A DNA stretch of 64,000 bases from Strigops habroptila (Eukaryota > Chordata > Aves > Psittaciformes > Psittacidae). The position numbers were made by a program, and so were the translations under genes. The DNA is taken from contig NC_044283.2 of NCBI RefSeq assembly GCF_004027225.2, forward strand, positions 16,696,992 to 16,760,991. The letters run 5' to 3'. Within the stretch, counting starts at the first letter, position 1, and each line of letters starts with the position of its first letter. Shown in pieces: positions 1 through 12,460 of this stretch. Below the pieces are notes generated by a model, which was given only the letters and a program-made list of their open reading frames with translations, did no database searches and had not been told where the DNA came from.

Positions 1-1119
1 TGGGATTTCTTTGTAGCTTTAAAGTTCACAACCCTTTTTCTAACAACTTAGCTAGGAATAGTCGTGAGTTTCACAAAGACAACAGGGGATTTGCTTTAAA
101 CTGCCTGTAGCAGCCACTGGTGGCTGAGCAGATTCCCTCTGGAAATGCTAGTGTTAGACTGGAAACACTGTCACTCCGCTCTGTTACAATATAGATAATT
201 TTCAAGGCAGCAGGAGAAAACTGGGAGTGACTGCTTGAGATGTGCATCTCTGGTGCCACATGAGGCTTTCTAAGGAACTTGCATTTAAAATAGGTAAATA
301 CACTGTAAAGGGACTTTGGTAACTCTCAGAAATAGCTTAGGGACACAAGTGAAAAGCAGCATTCCCAAAGTGCATTGCCCCAACCATTAAGCTATTTTCG
401 AGCTCGCACGTAGAAAACAGACAGGATTGTGTTGCTTTTCCTCCCATTCAGTTTTTGTTGGAAACTTGTCAAACCACAAAATGCCATTGCACACTTTTCT
501 GCCTGATATTTGCTATTCAGAAGCTTATGTAACTCTGGTGAATTATTTTTATTCATCACTTTAGACAGAATTCTGAAGTCCTGAGCTCCCCCTTTTGATA
601 ATTCTTCAAGTCCCCACTTGTGTTGTAGTGTGAGTTTGTGTTCCTGCAGCCACTTCAGATCAGAGACAGCCTCTGTCCCCTTGAATGCTGCCTGAACCTA
701 GTTTAGCGGTGTGAAGTACGGATTTTGTTTTTCATCAGCTGTCAGAGCTTCCCCTGAGCTTTAAACTTTAGTTCAAATTAATAAATTAATACAAGTTTTC
801 TTTCACCCTCACTCTCAGGAGTGGTTTGTTCTTCTGACACTGGACCAGCAGCAGTTGTTGAAAGTGTATCACTCTTTCGGTAAAATGAGTTTCTAGGGAA
901 AGCAGGAGCAACAAAGACTTGTAGCCTTCTCTGGGAATGCCTTCCAATTTGGCCTTCTTGCTGTTCTGTCATGCCTTGCCCCACATGCAGGCTCTGTCTC
1001 TGGCGTCTCTTAGGAATACTGGACTGAAAATATGAGGTTTCTCATTGAAGTCACCTCTCAATCTGTGGATGTCTCTGCTGTGGATATGGCTCCACTGGAG
1101 TGCATTAAGACAGACATTG

Positions 1120-1505
1120 ACACTGGCAAACTGGAATGAGTTCAGTGGTGTCCTCTGTGCTGGTCATGGGGCCCTGTGAGCCCTGTGGGGAGAGGTTATG
1201 GGAGCTGGGCTTGTTCAGCTGGCAGGTGTTGGGAGGACCTCAGATATCTACAAGGAGTCTGCTGAGGAGATGGAACCAGGCTCTTTGTTGCATATGGTCA
1301 GAGGACAAAAATCAAGGGGCACAAGCTGAAACTTCAACCAGAATATAGGGAGTAAAAGGCTGTGGAACAGGTTGAGAACGGTTGAACAGGCTGCCCGGAG
1401 AGGCTGTGCAGGCTCTGCCCTATGAGGTTTTTAAGACCTGACTAGCTGAAGGATGTACAACTACGGACCTCCCGAGGTCTTTATGTCTGAATTACCTCGT
1501 TAAAA
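1120..1505 (+). repeat. CR1 LINE 3' fragment, old
   Basis: Plus-strand sequence matches the CR1 tail as I know it: AACTGGAATGAGTTCAGTGG, GAGAGGTTATGGGAGCTGGG CTTGTTCAG, GGCACAAGCTGAAAC, then GGTTGAACAGGCTGCCCGGA GAGGCTGTGCAG and ending ACCTCCCGAGGTC. It is diverged and its coding frame is broken. The open frame over 1136-1348 is part of this repeat and not a gene. Confidence 0.75.
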
Positions 1506-4500
1506 CTTGGCCAGCAACTGGCATGTAATTTCCAGCCCCTCAGGGCTCTTCCACTGCCTTGCTCCCTGTCAAGGCGAGGTTTTCTGTGCAATAGAAAATT
1601 AGGTGTGTTTTGGCAAAATTACTTATCTTTTGCAGAGGGATGGCTGCGTAATTGCAGAGTAGGATGCTCAGATGTGTGTTGTATTTTTCAAAACTGATCA
1701 AGGTTTAAAGATATGCAGCAGACTTGCTTATAGTGGCAACAGGGTACACCTAAAGCCGAGTCTGGATGTATCTTACTATATGCAGTGAAAAAAAACTTGA
1801 CTTAGATAAAAAGAATAATGCTTACTAAAATTATGTTACTGATTTTTAGTGACTTTAATTCTATGGGTTGAAAGTATCTAACTTCCTGGCTGCTTAGTTG
1901 AGGAATAAAAGCTTAATCCATAAAATATTCTGACTCACTTACTTAAAAACAGCCACTTTGTTGCTCTGAATCAATTACTGTGCATCCTCTCTCCTTTTTC
2001 TGGCTAAACACAACAGGGTGTCCAACATGAGCCACACTGGACCTAGGTTTGATTCCATATTAAACGATAAACCAGCAGTGGTCACTTGTTGTCGAACTTA
2101 AAATGATCCATGGTTATTCCTGCACTAGTTTTTGATTCTTAAAACCGGCTTTGTGATTGTTTTTTGCCTGCTTGCCTTGTCAGTCTCTCCAGACTACAGA
2201 CTAAATGACTTTCTGTTGGTAACAGTCTCCTTTGGCTGGTTCCTATCAAGATAAAGGGTAAGTGCATGCTGCACCAAGCACATCTCTTTCTAGTTTTGTT
2301 GTTTGTCTGACTCAAAGCAGTGGTTGCTGAGCTTGGGTTATGCCTGGATCTGACTGACTCCCTCTGAAAATTTTTGGACTCATCAGCCAACTGAAACTCA
2401 GCATGACACACAGGAAGAGATCACAATTGTTAACAAAACCAGGCAGCTGCTTGGACATGAGATGTCTGTAACGGAAAAGGTGCTGGTATTCATCTCCTTT
2501 TCAATGAGAAAATCCTTGTGCCATCTCCTGCTTCAGGCACAAGAACAAGGTACCAGCTGCACTGCTCAGCACAGCTTGTGAGGCTGTTTTTATGTCCCTC
2601 TTAAGGCTCACCCTGTTCCTCAGGCTTTGGTGGGGCTCCACTGAAGTCAACACTAGTGCTTCTCCCCCAGGAAGTCCAATTCTTTTTGGCTTTCTTGCCC
2701 CACAGTATCCAAGTGCATTAAATAGCTGAGATACATAAAGACCCTTTAGACAGTGTGGTGTGATGATGCACGTTTATTCTTTTAATCATGTTCTGCACTG
2801 ACACTTCAGTGACTCAATGTCCTTTTGGGATCTGTGAGACTTACCAGAAATCACAACAACCTTTTTATTTCAGTTACTGGATAGCACCTGCAAACCAACA
2901 AACTTCTGTAAAGACGAACTGCATCTTCACTTTAAGAAAGATGATAATTTTAAGTGAATCTTTAAAACCTTTGTTTTATAGAACACAGTGTCTTCCAAGG
3001 AAATTGCCTTCTGGAAAATTAGTTCTTGGCAAGGACAGGACAGACAACTTATTAAGAAGTTGAATTAAGAATCCTCTACTCTAGCTATTGAATGTATGAC
3101 TCCAGAAAAGAGAAATATATCATATGGTTTTATTCTAACACTTCTGTTATAGCTCTATTAATAATAATGTTTTGATGAATGAAGTACATGAACCTTGCCA
3201 AAGCTGATCTAAGCATGGAATGTCTACAATGTAGTCGGCTACAACCATTCACTACTTTGAGTAGAGTTCAAAATTTTGATGTTTACATTGAATTTCCAAA
3301 GTACACGGGGAAAAATGAAATAGGAAAAGCATTTACATCCATTTTAATTGGTGGCAGGCATAAATTCATCGAAACAAAGGGGGGAGAAAGACCATTTAGC
3401 AGAAACCTCAAAAAGTGCAGATACAGATTTGTTGAATGACAATCTTTCAAGAGCTTCTCCTGCAGGCTCAGCCACTCTTTTAGACATTATGCTCATGACA
3501 CACGGTCACACAGACGTTCTCAAGATGGATGAAGATGAAAGCGCACTGCAGAAACAACCCGGGTGTTTGGCATGTTTCACTCTGTTTGCGAAGGAGATCT
3601 CCTCACTTAATTTACCTTTCACTGCTTTGCTTCGAGGTAGTCGGTCTCCACCTGTTACAGACTTAGTTTGAGTAGTTATTACCATAAATCTTTACATGGT
3701 GACCTATGCCACAAATTACATAATATATTAACTTTCGTGCACAAAAATAAACTTGGGAAATAATAATTAAACTTAAAGAACATCATAGAAAAATCACAAT
3801 ACTATTAACGGGGAACATCCGATTCTGATATAAATTTGTACTGCAAGAATTTCATGATGGTCAGATGTGAAACTTCATATTTAGAAAAAGAAAAAGTACA
3901 TCAAAATGAATAATGCTAGTAGTAATATAAAGCCAAATCACACAAGATCATTTCAAGATCAATGTAATGAATGCTTATTATTCAGCAGAAAAAAAAATAA
4001 ATCAGGAGCAATGTATAAAATAATAGTGCAAGAACAGCTGCAATCTATTTGTTCTCATCAGTTTTGAGATTTTGGTTAAAAACTTTACAGCTGGAGAGAG
4101 ATGCTGCTGAAAAACTCAGATTCCACTCAGTGGGCTGATTAAGGCACGTCTTTATGGACTTCAAATGTTCAGTTTCTGTGTTCATGTCTATTGAATTCTG
4201 CGGCTCCGAGACTTTCACTTGTAGTGTGCTGTGAGAAAAGAAGTGGGATTGGGAGAGGGGGAGAAAATGAGACAAAGTTTAGTACATTTTCTTCTTCCCC
4301 TGCAAACAAGCAAACTGGTAAGAGGCAAGATAAGGTGGTGGCAGCCTGGGTATTCTGTGGGGTTTTTCTGCTGTGTCACTGCGCTATGTTCCAGGAACAC
4401 CAAGCTAGAACCTGACTGCTGTGCTCTCCATGTTGCCAAAGTAGATGGGGCTTGTTTCTATTGAAATAGCGTGGTCCTGGTGGTTGGCAGAGCCTGCTGG

Positions 4501-4785
4501 TGCTATTCCTCTGCACAGAAGGGACCGGCCCTTCTTCAACTGTGTCCAGCTGACTACTGTAAAACCATAGAGCAGAAACTGAGCAAGAACTTGGGGTTGG
4601 TTTTTTTGCTGACATTGTTAATTTAGTACAGCCATGAAAGGGTTACTATGTTGGCAGTGTTCGTTTTGTTTTAAATCTAGGAAACTAAGTAATACAAGAA
4701 GGGAAAGAAACCCAGGCCTTTGTGGGGATCACTGAACAGATGAGGCTGTAAGTGTGGGTTGAATCACACTCTCATTGTGCATATA
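1506..4785. other. Downstream flank, mostly unassigned
   Basis: AT-rich unique-looking sequence between two CR1 pieces. Apart from the island at 3399-3671 I see nothing that supports a gene, RNA or repeat. Confidence 0.5.
3399..3671 (+). other. Exon-like CpG-containing island with stop and AATAAA downstream, unidentified
   Basis: The frame is open after a CCATTTAG acceptor-like site and encodes ETSKSADTDLLNDNLSRASP and onward to TGA at 3671. An AATAAA follows about 75 bp later, near 3746. The patch carries several CpGs in AT-rich surroundings. I do not recognise the protein. The opposite strand is also open for part of it (TGGDRLPRSKAVKG). In mammals, NCAPG converges on LCORL from this side, but I cannot match this to NCAPG. 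Confidence 0.2.
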
Positions 4786-5010
4786 GACTCACAGAACAGC
4801 ATCACAGAATGGTTTGGGTTGGAAGGGACCTTAACAATCATCTAGTTCCAACCCCCTGCCATAGGCAGGGACACCTTTCACTCCACCGAGTTGCTCAAAG
4901 CCCCATCCAACTTGGCCTTGAACACTTCCAGGGATGAGGCGTCTACCACCTCTCTGGGCAGCCTGGTTCAGTGTTTCACCACCCTTACCATAAAAAATTT
5001 CTTCCTTAAC
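4786..5010 (-). repeat. CR1 LINE 3' fragment, minus strand
   Basis: The plus strand shows the reverse complement of the CR1 3' end: ATCACAGAATGGTTTGGGTT GGAAGGGACCTT, CCCCCTGCCATAGGCAGGGA CACC, then AACACTTCCAGGGATGAGGC and CTGGGCAGCCTGGTTCAGTG. The element is 5'-truncated, as is typical of CR1, and comparatively well preserved. Confidence 0.9.
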
Positions 5011-6184
5011 ATAAATAACACTGTCATTGTCTTCTGAGTGTGCACAAGGTGGTAGAGTTTGGGAATCCTAATTTCAAACCTCTCCTTCCCTGCTATTCTT
5101 CTCTTTCCCTGACTACCTCCTGCCGTGATCTGTGCCCTATGTGCAATTCATTGTTTCTCACAAACCTTGTCAAAGATTTCAAGAACTGGATGAATGAAAC
5201 AAAGTTGGAAATATTTCTAATTACTGAGACATTAAAAATCAAGTTGCATGTGTTGTAATTAAGGGCAGAAAGTAACAATTGTGCTATAACCTATCTGTAC
5301 ACGGTTTCTCCTATCAAAGGGGCTCTTAAGCAGTAAGAATCTCTGAGTGGCTCTTGCAGCATTTCAGGAAACCAGGTCCATCGCAGGATGTTTAGGCGCC
5401 AAGTATCAAGGACTCAATCTGCTGAAGTATGTATAGTGTTCCCATGGGTGAACAGTCTAGCTGGGACATTCAGTAATCATAAGACTATAACCTAAAATAC
5501 ATTACCTTGTGTTACTCAAATACTATTGACTGACTTTGATTAAACTTTTTCCAATGTCAGGGCAGGAGGGAAAGACAGGTTGTGTAAGAGCTAAAGTCAT
5601 TGTTACATTTCACAGAGCATCTGAAATGCACTTTTCATTAGTTTACATTTTAATGCAAGCTCTCTGGAAGGCTGTGTGCCTTTCTGACAGGGTGGTGAAA
5701 CAGGCATTTCTAAATTAGCAGCCCTAGCTCCTAACCCTTCGTAACTGGGGTACTGCCCCCATGCCCAGCGTTTCCTTGTGTGCTTACTCTTCTGCCTCTC
5801 TCTTTCGTCATGTTTTTGCCTTGTGCTATTTCCTTTCATTCTTTCTGGTCTGCACACGCTCTTGTTGCTCTGATCTGTCCCTTCCCACAGGAGACACAGA
5901 GTGCAAGTGTAGGTGACAGAGAAGACTTTAGTCAGCAAGGTTAACTCTCTTAAATTTACAGCCTCTTCAGACTTGAACCTTTGCCCTCACTGCTGTGCAG
6001 AAAGTCAAAGTCTGTTCTTATGGCCGTGGGATTACGTGTGTGTATGAGATGGTGCTAATGCTGACTGCTGCAGTCCTGCGGCCTGCCTCACCCCTGCTCA
6101 TTATGTGCTCTGCAGGCATGGCCAGGTAGCAAAACTTAACTTACACTCTTAACAGAAACAATCTACAGTTAAATGAAGAGAGTG

Positions 6185-6290
6185 CTTGTTTTGTTGTTTT
6201 GTTTGGGGATTTGTTGCTGGTATTTTGGGGGTTGGTTTTTTGTTTGGTTTGGTTTTGTGGGGGTTTTTTTTTGGTGGTAGTTGTTATCTC
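6185..6290 (+). repeat. G/T-rich low-complexity tract
   Basis: About 100 bp are almost only T and G, with several GGGG runs (TTTGGGGATTTG, TTTTGGGGGTTGG, TGTGGGGGTTTT). It is a simple-sequence tract. The open frame on its other strand (poly-K/Q/N) is an artefact of it. Confidence 0.8.
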
Positions 6291-7219
6291 AAAGAACAGA
6301 AATGCCTCAGGAACCAAGAATTGCAAACTCTGAAGTAGCAGATACCTACAACATGCTTTAAAGAACAGCATTTCTACTGTCTTTAAAGTAGTAGATACAT
6401 AAACCTTGTTCAACAGCAAGCAAGTGCCAGACAGAAAAAGCTAAAGGCTCGGGCTTCTCAAATGATTTGGCATGTTACTTCTGTACACAAACCAGGAATC
6501 GCACTGTTGGTGTGGCCCATTTTCCAAAGAGCACTGCTAGCCGTAACAGTGTGTACACTAGGTCTCGGTGGAATTGTGACCATAATTCCTTCCCCTTTGC
6601 TTGGACTGCAAATGCAGAGTTCCGTGATACCCCCAAATAGCTCTTTGAGTAGTTGGCTCTCTCAGGGACATTCCTACCCTTTATATTTTAGGTTTTGTAC
6701 AGGTTTGTGTACGAGGTGTAAAAGGCAGGACTGAGCCTGCAGAACTAGAACTGAAGTATGCGCTGGTAGTTATTATGCAGTAATTTACCTCTCACAGAAG
6801 AGCTCTAGGAAACTCAGGAATCTGGCATTTTAAGAGCATGCATAAAAACAGGAACAGAAAAATGTTAAATGAATATTTTTGTCAGTTCCCCAGTATAGGT
6901 AACATCAACATAAAAAGCTCAAGTATTTTAAGGAAATTTATATCACAGCAAAAGTGGTAAACAATAGGCCTGAGATCTGCATTAATATACTTGTTAACCA
7001 AGAAGAACCTAGTCTTTCATCTTGCTTTTCATTCTTTTACCTATAGTGATTTATTTCCTAGCTGTTGATGTAACAAGGCATGAAAATGGTGTATTTAGAC
7101 AACACTTCTTTAAAGCAGAGAATATAATTTAAGCATAAAATTAAACAGAAGCAGCTGAATTTCTCCAGCCAGATCCACCAATAGATTCTACACTAAATTT
7201 TATTCCACTCCGCTTACAG

Positions 7220-7345
7220 AAGGTGCACGCAGCAGCCCTCCTGTCAGGAAGACCTTACAGAACCCAAGGAGCCTACTCCAGCAGAGCCTGGAATGAGGCT
7301 GTGGGACACCTCTGCTCTACAGCCTTCTGGAGTTCTCCGCTACCA
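7220..7345 (+). other. Exon-like 126-bp segment, unidentified
   Basis: A pyrimidine-rich stretch ending CCGCTTACAG precedes the segment, and CCA|GTAAGAGG follows. The length is 42 codons, and two plus-strand frames are open (KVHAAALLSGRPYR... and RCTQQPSCQEDLTEPKEP...). It is GC-richer than its surroundings. No family is recognised. Confidence 0.2.
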
Positions 7346-7848
7346 GTAAGAGGATGGAGGTCTCTTTACCTTCCCAGACAACAGGCATTTACTGATTTAT
7401 ATAATGGTCTCGAAAAAGGTTAGAATTTCCAATTCTGAAGCCATCTGTTTGCTGTTGCAGCAATTATCATCTGCTTTGTTTTTATTCCCTTGGGACTGAT
7501 TCAGTTCATCAGCTTCTGTGCATGTGATCGGTGGATGTCAGCTAGGGTGCTCCTCTAATGTGGAACATAAATTCCAGCCATGGCATATTCCATAGTTCTG
7601 CTTTCACTAGTGAATTTGAAGACAGGCCAACTGTGCTAAAAGCCCAGTGAAAAGGAAGAAAAGTCTTTATTTTTTTCAATTCTTTGTATGATAAACTAGT
7701 GACATTTCTTGAAAACTCAGATGCTTTTCTTCATCTTTAACTACTCTTGAAGTGCTGGTAACATATTTACTGGTTAATTTAAAAGATTTCATATTTCAGA
7801 GTGTACAATAACTGATCCTGATAATTCTTGTCTCTTCTCAGAAAGTAA

Positions 7849-7874
7849 ATATATATATAAACACACACACACAC
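7849..7874. repeat. (TA)n(CA)n microsatellite, short
   Basis: Alternating AT then AC dinucleotides (ATATATATATAAACACACAC...). Confidence 0.85.
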
Positions 7875-10800
7875 GCAAAATGGAAATGAGACTGTATCTT
7901 TTTGATCTGAAACAACTGCAAATTAAAATCCATGTATCTCAGGCAGCTGAGGTGCGTGTTCCTGCAGTCTGTTGCATGCTGTATATGACTGCTCCTGAGT
8001 CCTTTATGTGAATGAGTGGCAAGGTGGGAGGCACCAAGTACCACACTGAGGATGTGGACACACGGAGGTTGTGTACTGTGACAGGACACTCTGCTCTTGC
8101 CTTTCTTTGGATGCTGCTGCACATAGAACCCATGGGCCTAGAAAACTGTCAGAGATGACTCCAGGGTTCATTTTTCATCTGTTGCTACTCAGTTCCCAAG
8201 TCACCACTACCCAATCATCTCTGAACTTACTTTCTTCCAACAGTGTTGGAGGCAGAGGTAATTACCTATGTTACTCTAACAAATCATAGCAGCCAAATTC
8301 AAATAATGCTGATGGACTCTGAAGTCCCATCTCCTCTCCCCTGGCTGAGCACACAACCCTGTGTGTGGTTAAGTCTCCAGGCCTGCTAGGACCAAAAAGG
8401 ATCATCTCTCTCCACAAAAATTTCCTCCTATCATTAAAGCAAGAGGAATTAAATAGATAGGTCTTCGAATTCAACCTTCTGCTAAAGCAAGCAACAAGAG
8501 GCCTTCCCAGGCTCCCAGGAGCTGAAGAAAACTCTGCTCTTTTCCACATTTCCAGATAAACTACTCGAATACAAGTATTTGTGAAATTTTGTTTCTTTCT
8601 TTAGTTCAACTCCAATCATTGTTATAGAAGTGCTGACTAATTAATAGGAGGATGTGAGAGCAATACTGTATAACTCGATAGGCTGCCAAGCACACACATG
8701 CATACAAATATTCTTTGAGCTTCTTATTTTTCCATGCAGTTTGGCACTGCATTTTCCAGGAAAACCAGGAATTTGACACCTGTTGTATGAAAACAACAAA
8801 GTTAAGAAATACTTGGCTAGCTCAGGTCCATACTGAGCTAGCTAGTTCATTAACTCTGCTAAGTTAATCTCTGCCTACGATGTGTCAAGGACATGTAGAA
8901 GAAGTAGGAATAGGGGTAAATGTTTCTTATCTGTTAGGTGACTCCTCAGCATTTCCCATTAAAGAGATTACCATCAAATGTTGTGTTTGCAGGCTGTAAA
9001 ATGACTATGAAAGTATCACTGCAGAGTTATGTTTCTCTAAATCTTTTGCAACACTTACTTATTTCATAAACACTTCTCCTTCCCACCTAGCTGAGGGCTA
9101 GGGCAAACTGGTTTTTACCTTCCTGTCTGACAAAGATTCTGCAGACTGCACTGTTTAACACTGCCATCAGTGAGGTGCAAACTGACAGCCTGGAAAGCAT
9201 AAGAGTACTGGTGAGTTACAACATGGATCTGAGGCTTTTACAGAAAGGCTTCAAAAAATACTGAGTAGAAACAGTAAAACCTCAGCAGCATAAAAAAATC
9301 TTCTCTGTACAAAGTACTTAGATTTTTCCCAAAAAAGAAAACAGAGGAATAGATTAGGTTTAACCCTACAGCACTATAGTAGCCTCAGCACCCCTTCCAG
9401 CAGAGGTTGATTCAATAACGCAAGAAACACTGAAATGAAAGCAAACCAAGCACACACAGATTTATTCTCTCTAACATTTAACTCATCTTTTTCCACAATG
9501 CCCAAATGCAACAACAAAAAATCTACAAAGAAATCTACAAAGAAAATGTTACTGTCTCATTTCTGTTTATCAAATGGATTCTCATGGTAGTAAGAAAAAA
9601 TTTTTTTTTCAGTTGAGTGGATGGAATCCCATTTGGGAATCTGAGAGAGAGGAAGAAATGCCCTGGAAATAGATGACATCTCAACTAGATCAAAGCAAGC
9701 TGGGGAGATAGATAAGTGATATGCAAGAGGCTTTTAAAAATTAGACCTAAGAGCTGGGTTTAACACAGCTGGTACTGAGACAAATAAAACAGTACACAAA
9801 GCAGAACCATGACAGGAGGGGAATTGAATGTAGACGAAAAGACAGGGTGAGAAGTCAGAACCAGCCACAGTCCCAGACTGAAATGATGGCAAAAAAGTTT
9901 CTTTTGCTCTTCAACACTAACTCAGAAATGTTTGCTTGGTTTGAGGGAAAAAAAAACCCAAAACATGGGAAGAAGAAAGGAAATAGGTATGAAATACATA
10001 CGAAATATATGAGAAAGATAACTGAGAGAGGCTAGTAGGAATTTGCTTAGCACTTGTGGCACATCAGTGAAAGCAATCTATGACAGAAGCTGACAGACAT
10101 CTCACTCTTCCTATAGATCTTTTACCAGGTGTAAAAGAGAGATAGCATGGAGCAGCAGAAGTACACAATGACAAATACGCAGCACAAAATAAAACAGGGA
10201 ATGAAACCGAGCTGCACTCATTCTGCCATGCTCCTGAGGGCATGCTTTGGCACTCACAAATGTGCTGCTTGGAAAAAAGCTGATGCATGATCTGAGAAGG
10301 AGAGCAAAGTATGAAGAGAGGATGCAGATGAATGTGGAACCAGAGGGTATTAGTCTGGATGGTCCGAACAGTGTTTCAGACCTGGGTCTGAATAAAACAA
10401 AGGAATAAAAACTATGGTGTGAAATAAACAGCAGTTCAGCAGGACCATGGCACAGTACCAATGCAGGTTGGGCAATTCTTTCACAAAGGCACAGGCAGCT
10501 ATAGCGGGTCACAGATGAAGCACAAGTCAATGCTATGTTGCTGTAAAAGTACAAGTAACATGATATACAAGAAGCAGTGGGATTGCCAACACTGGAAGAG
10601 ATAGCCAGTGCCAATGGTGTGACATGATGGGAGCTGAGCTGTTACGAGAAGCGGTTAGACATCCTGCTTGGGCTCATCAGCCTCCCCAGAAAAGTGTGCA
10701 TGCTTTCTATGCTCCTATGGGAGAGGAAAGCAAGCAGAAAGCTGCAGAGAAAACACAGCTAGTCTGACTTACTAAAGTGAGTGATATAGAAAATACCATT

Positions 10801-12184
10801 GACAAAAATCACACATTGAGAAAAAAAGAAATTAAAAGTGAGCATTTAGATGAGAAAACAAGTAGTCAGCTGAAAGCTGGCAATGCAATAATGAGGGAAA
10901 AGAAATAACAGATGGAGGAGATATGAAAACTGAAGTAATTCAAGATGATCCTTTATGCATTGTAAGGAGAAGAGGGAGAGAAACGTGTCTCAAGAACAGC
11001 ATTATTTTATCAAGGTACACTGCAACCAGTCTAAACAGTGTTTTGAGTCATAACCTGGTTAGGAACCTGATAAAAATGCATGGAGAACATTTTAGTTATT
11101 TCTCAGTTACAAAAGCTTCAATATTTTATTTGACCAGCAGTGAAATAAATTCTGTTTTTTCTAGTTTTTTATACAGCACTATTAAAAAAATCCTCACAAA
11201 CATCAAAGTAATTAAAAAGTTCCAATTAACATCTCAATTGGGACCTCAGTCGAGGTTATATTCACTTCAAAGAAGTGATTTTTCTCTTAAAATGGTGCAT
11301 TAGATGTGTTCTCATAGATCTCATAAATGTACATATCCTTGTACATATATATATAGGTACAGGTCTATAAATCATACATTTCTACATACTTGTATTTATT
11401 AAAAAAATCCCAAACTTAGGTTTCCAAATATTTTCTTCTATTTTAAAATATCTAATAATATATTTTTTTTTAATACCTTGGAAGCTAACTTTGTTAATGA
11501 GGACTCCATAGACTTTCTTTGCCAGATTACACACCCAATAACACCAACATGTTTTATGTCACATTGAACCACAAAACATGACACCACCTCAATGACCATG
11601 AAGGGCAGAACTGTCAAACTGCGATGTTGCAGTGGTGAGTGCATTTGAATGCAGAATGTTGCTCTTAAAATCTTGGCATTCCATAGAAAGCAATTTCCAT
11701 TCAGATGTATCCATCCAATTAGTTGCTGATCATTGTAAAAATATCTGGCTTAATTAGAACCTGAAGGCTGTCAACAGCTTTCAGAAATACTCAGTATGTT
11801 GGGGAACACCCAAGATTCAAGGCCATTTGAAAATGCAGTCTATTTTTTTTCATGTTGACCATAGGAAACACCTCATGATATGAAAATGCTGTCCTTAGAA
11901 CATGGCAAAAATCTTCTTCGTAGTAAATTAATATCCAGTTACCAAATGAATACAAGGAAGAAGGAACATAAAAAATGAAATATAATCTCTAACATCTACT
12001 AAATGATTACCTACATTTGAAACAAAATTTCAGATAAGTCACTAAGATTCAGCACCACTCTGTAACACCCTGCAAACAAATGTTTAGACTTTCTCCTGAA
12101 ATCCTTTAGAATAGTAAAAACATTTCTATTAGTCTCAAATCTTGTTTAAGCTGTATCTTTTGACCAAATCAAAATTGATAGTGC

Positions 12185-12460
12185 ATGTAGTGACAGTGGG
12201 GAATGGCTTTAAGCTGACAGAGAGGAGATTCAGCTGAGACATAGCAAAAAATTCTTCCCTGTGAGGGTGCTGAGGCGCTGGCACAGGGCGCCCAGAGAAG
12301 CTGTGGCTGCCCCATCCCTGGCAGTGTTCAAGGCCAGGCTGGACGGGGCTTGGAGCAACCTGCTCTAGAGGAAGGTGTCCCTGCCCATGGCAGGGGGTTG
12401 GCACTAGATGATCATTAGGGTCCCTTCCAACCCAAACCATTCTGTGATTCTATGAACTAA
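12185..12460 (+). repeat. CR1 LINE 3' fragment, plus strand
   Basis: This is a well-preserved CR1 tail: TTCTTCCCTGTGAGGGTGCT GAGGCGCTGGCACAGG, CTGGCAGTGTTCAAGGCCAG GCTGGACGGGGCTTGG, and the 3' terminus GGGTCCCTTCCAACCCAAAC CATTCTGTGATTCTATGAA. It is 5'-truncated. The open frame on the opposite strand here is repeat-derived. Confidence 0.92.

Larger units (their letters stand above)
5011..12184. other. Downstream flank, no confident gene
   Basis: The interval holds a G/T-rich tract (6185-6290), the segment at 7220-7345, a TA/CA microsatellite at 7849-7874, a 10-bp-arm hairpin at 8816-8842 and a purine-rich stretch around 9600-10750. The 167-codon open frame on the minus strand of that last stretch lacks family features. 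Confidence 0.5.

Noticed and set aside
9519..9542. Two copies of AAATCTACAAAG in tandem
   Set aside because: A single 12-bp duplication in low-complexity DNA; not notable.
10111..10614. 167-codon open frame on the minus strand
   Set aside because: Composition is a shadow of purine-rich plus-strand DNA (Ser/Leu/Cys/Phe-rich). It has no domain, no splice context and no similarity I recognise.
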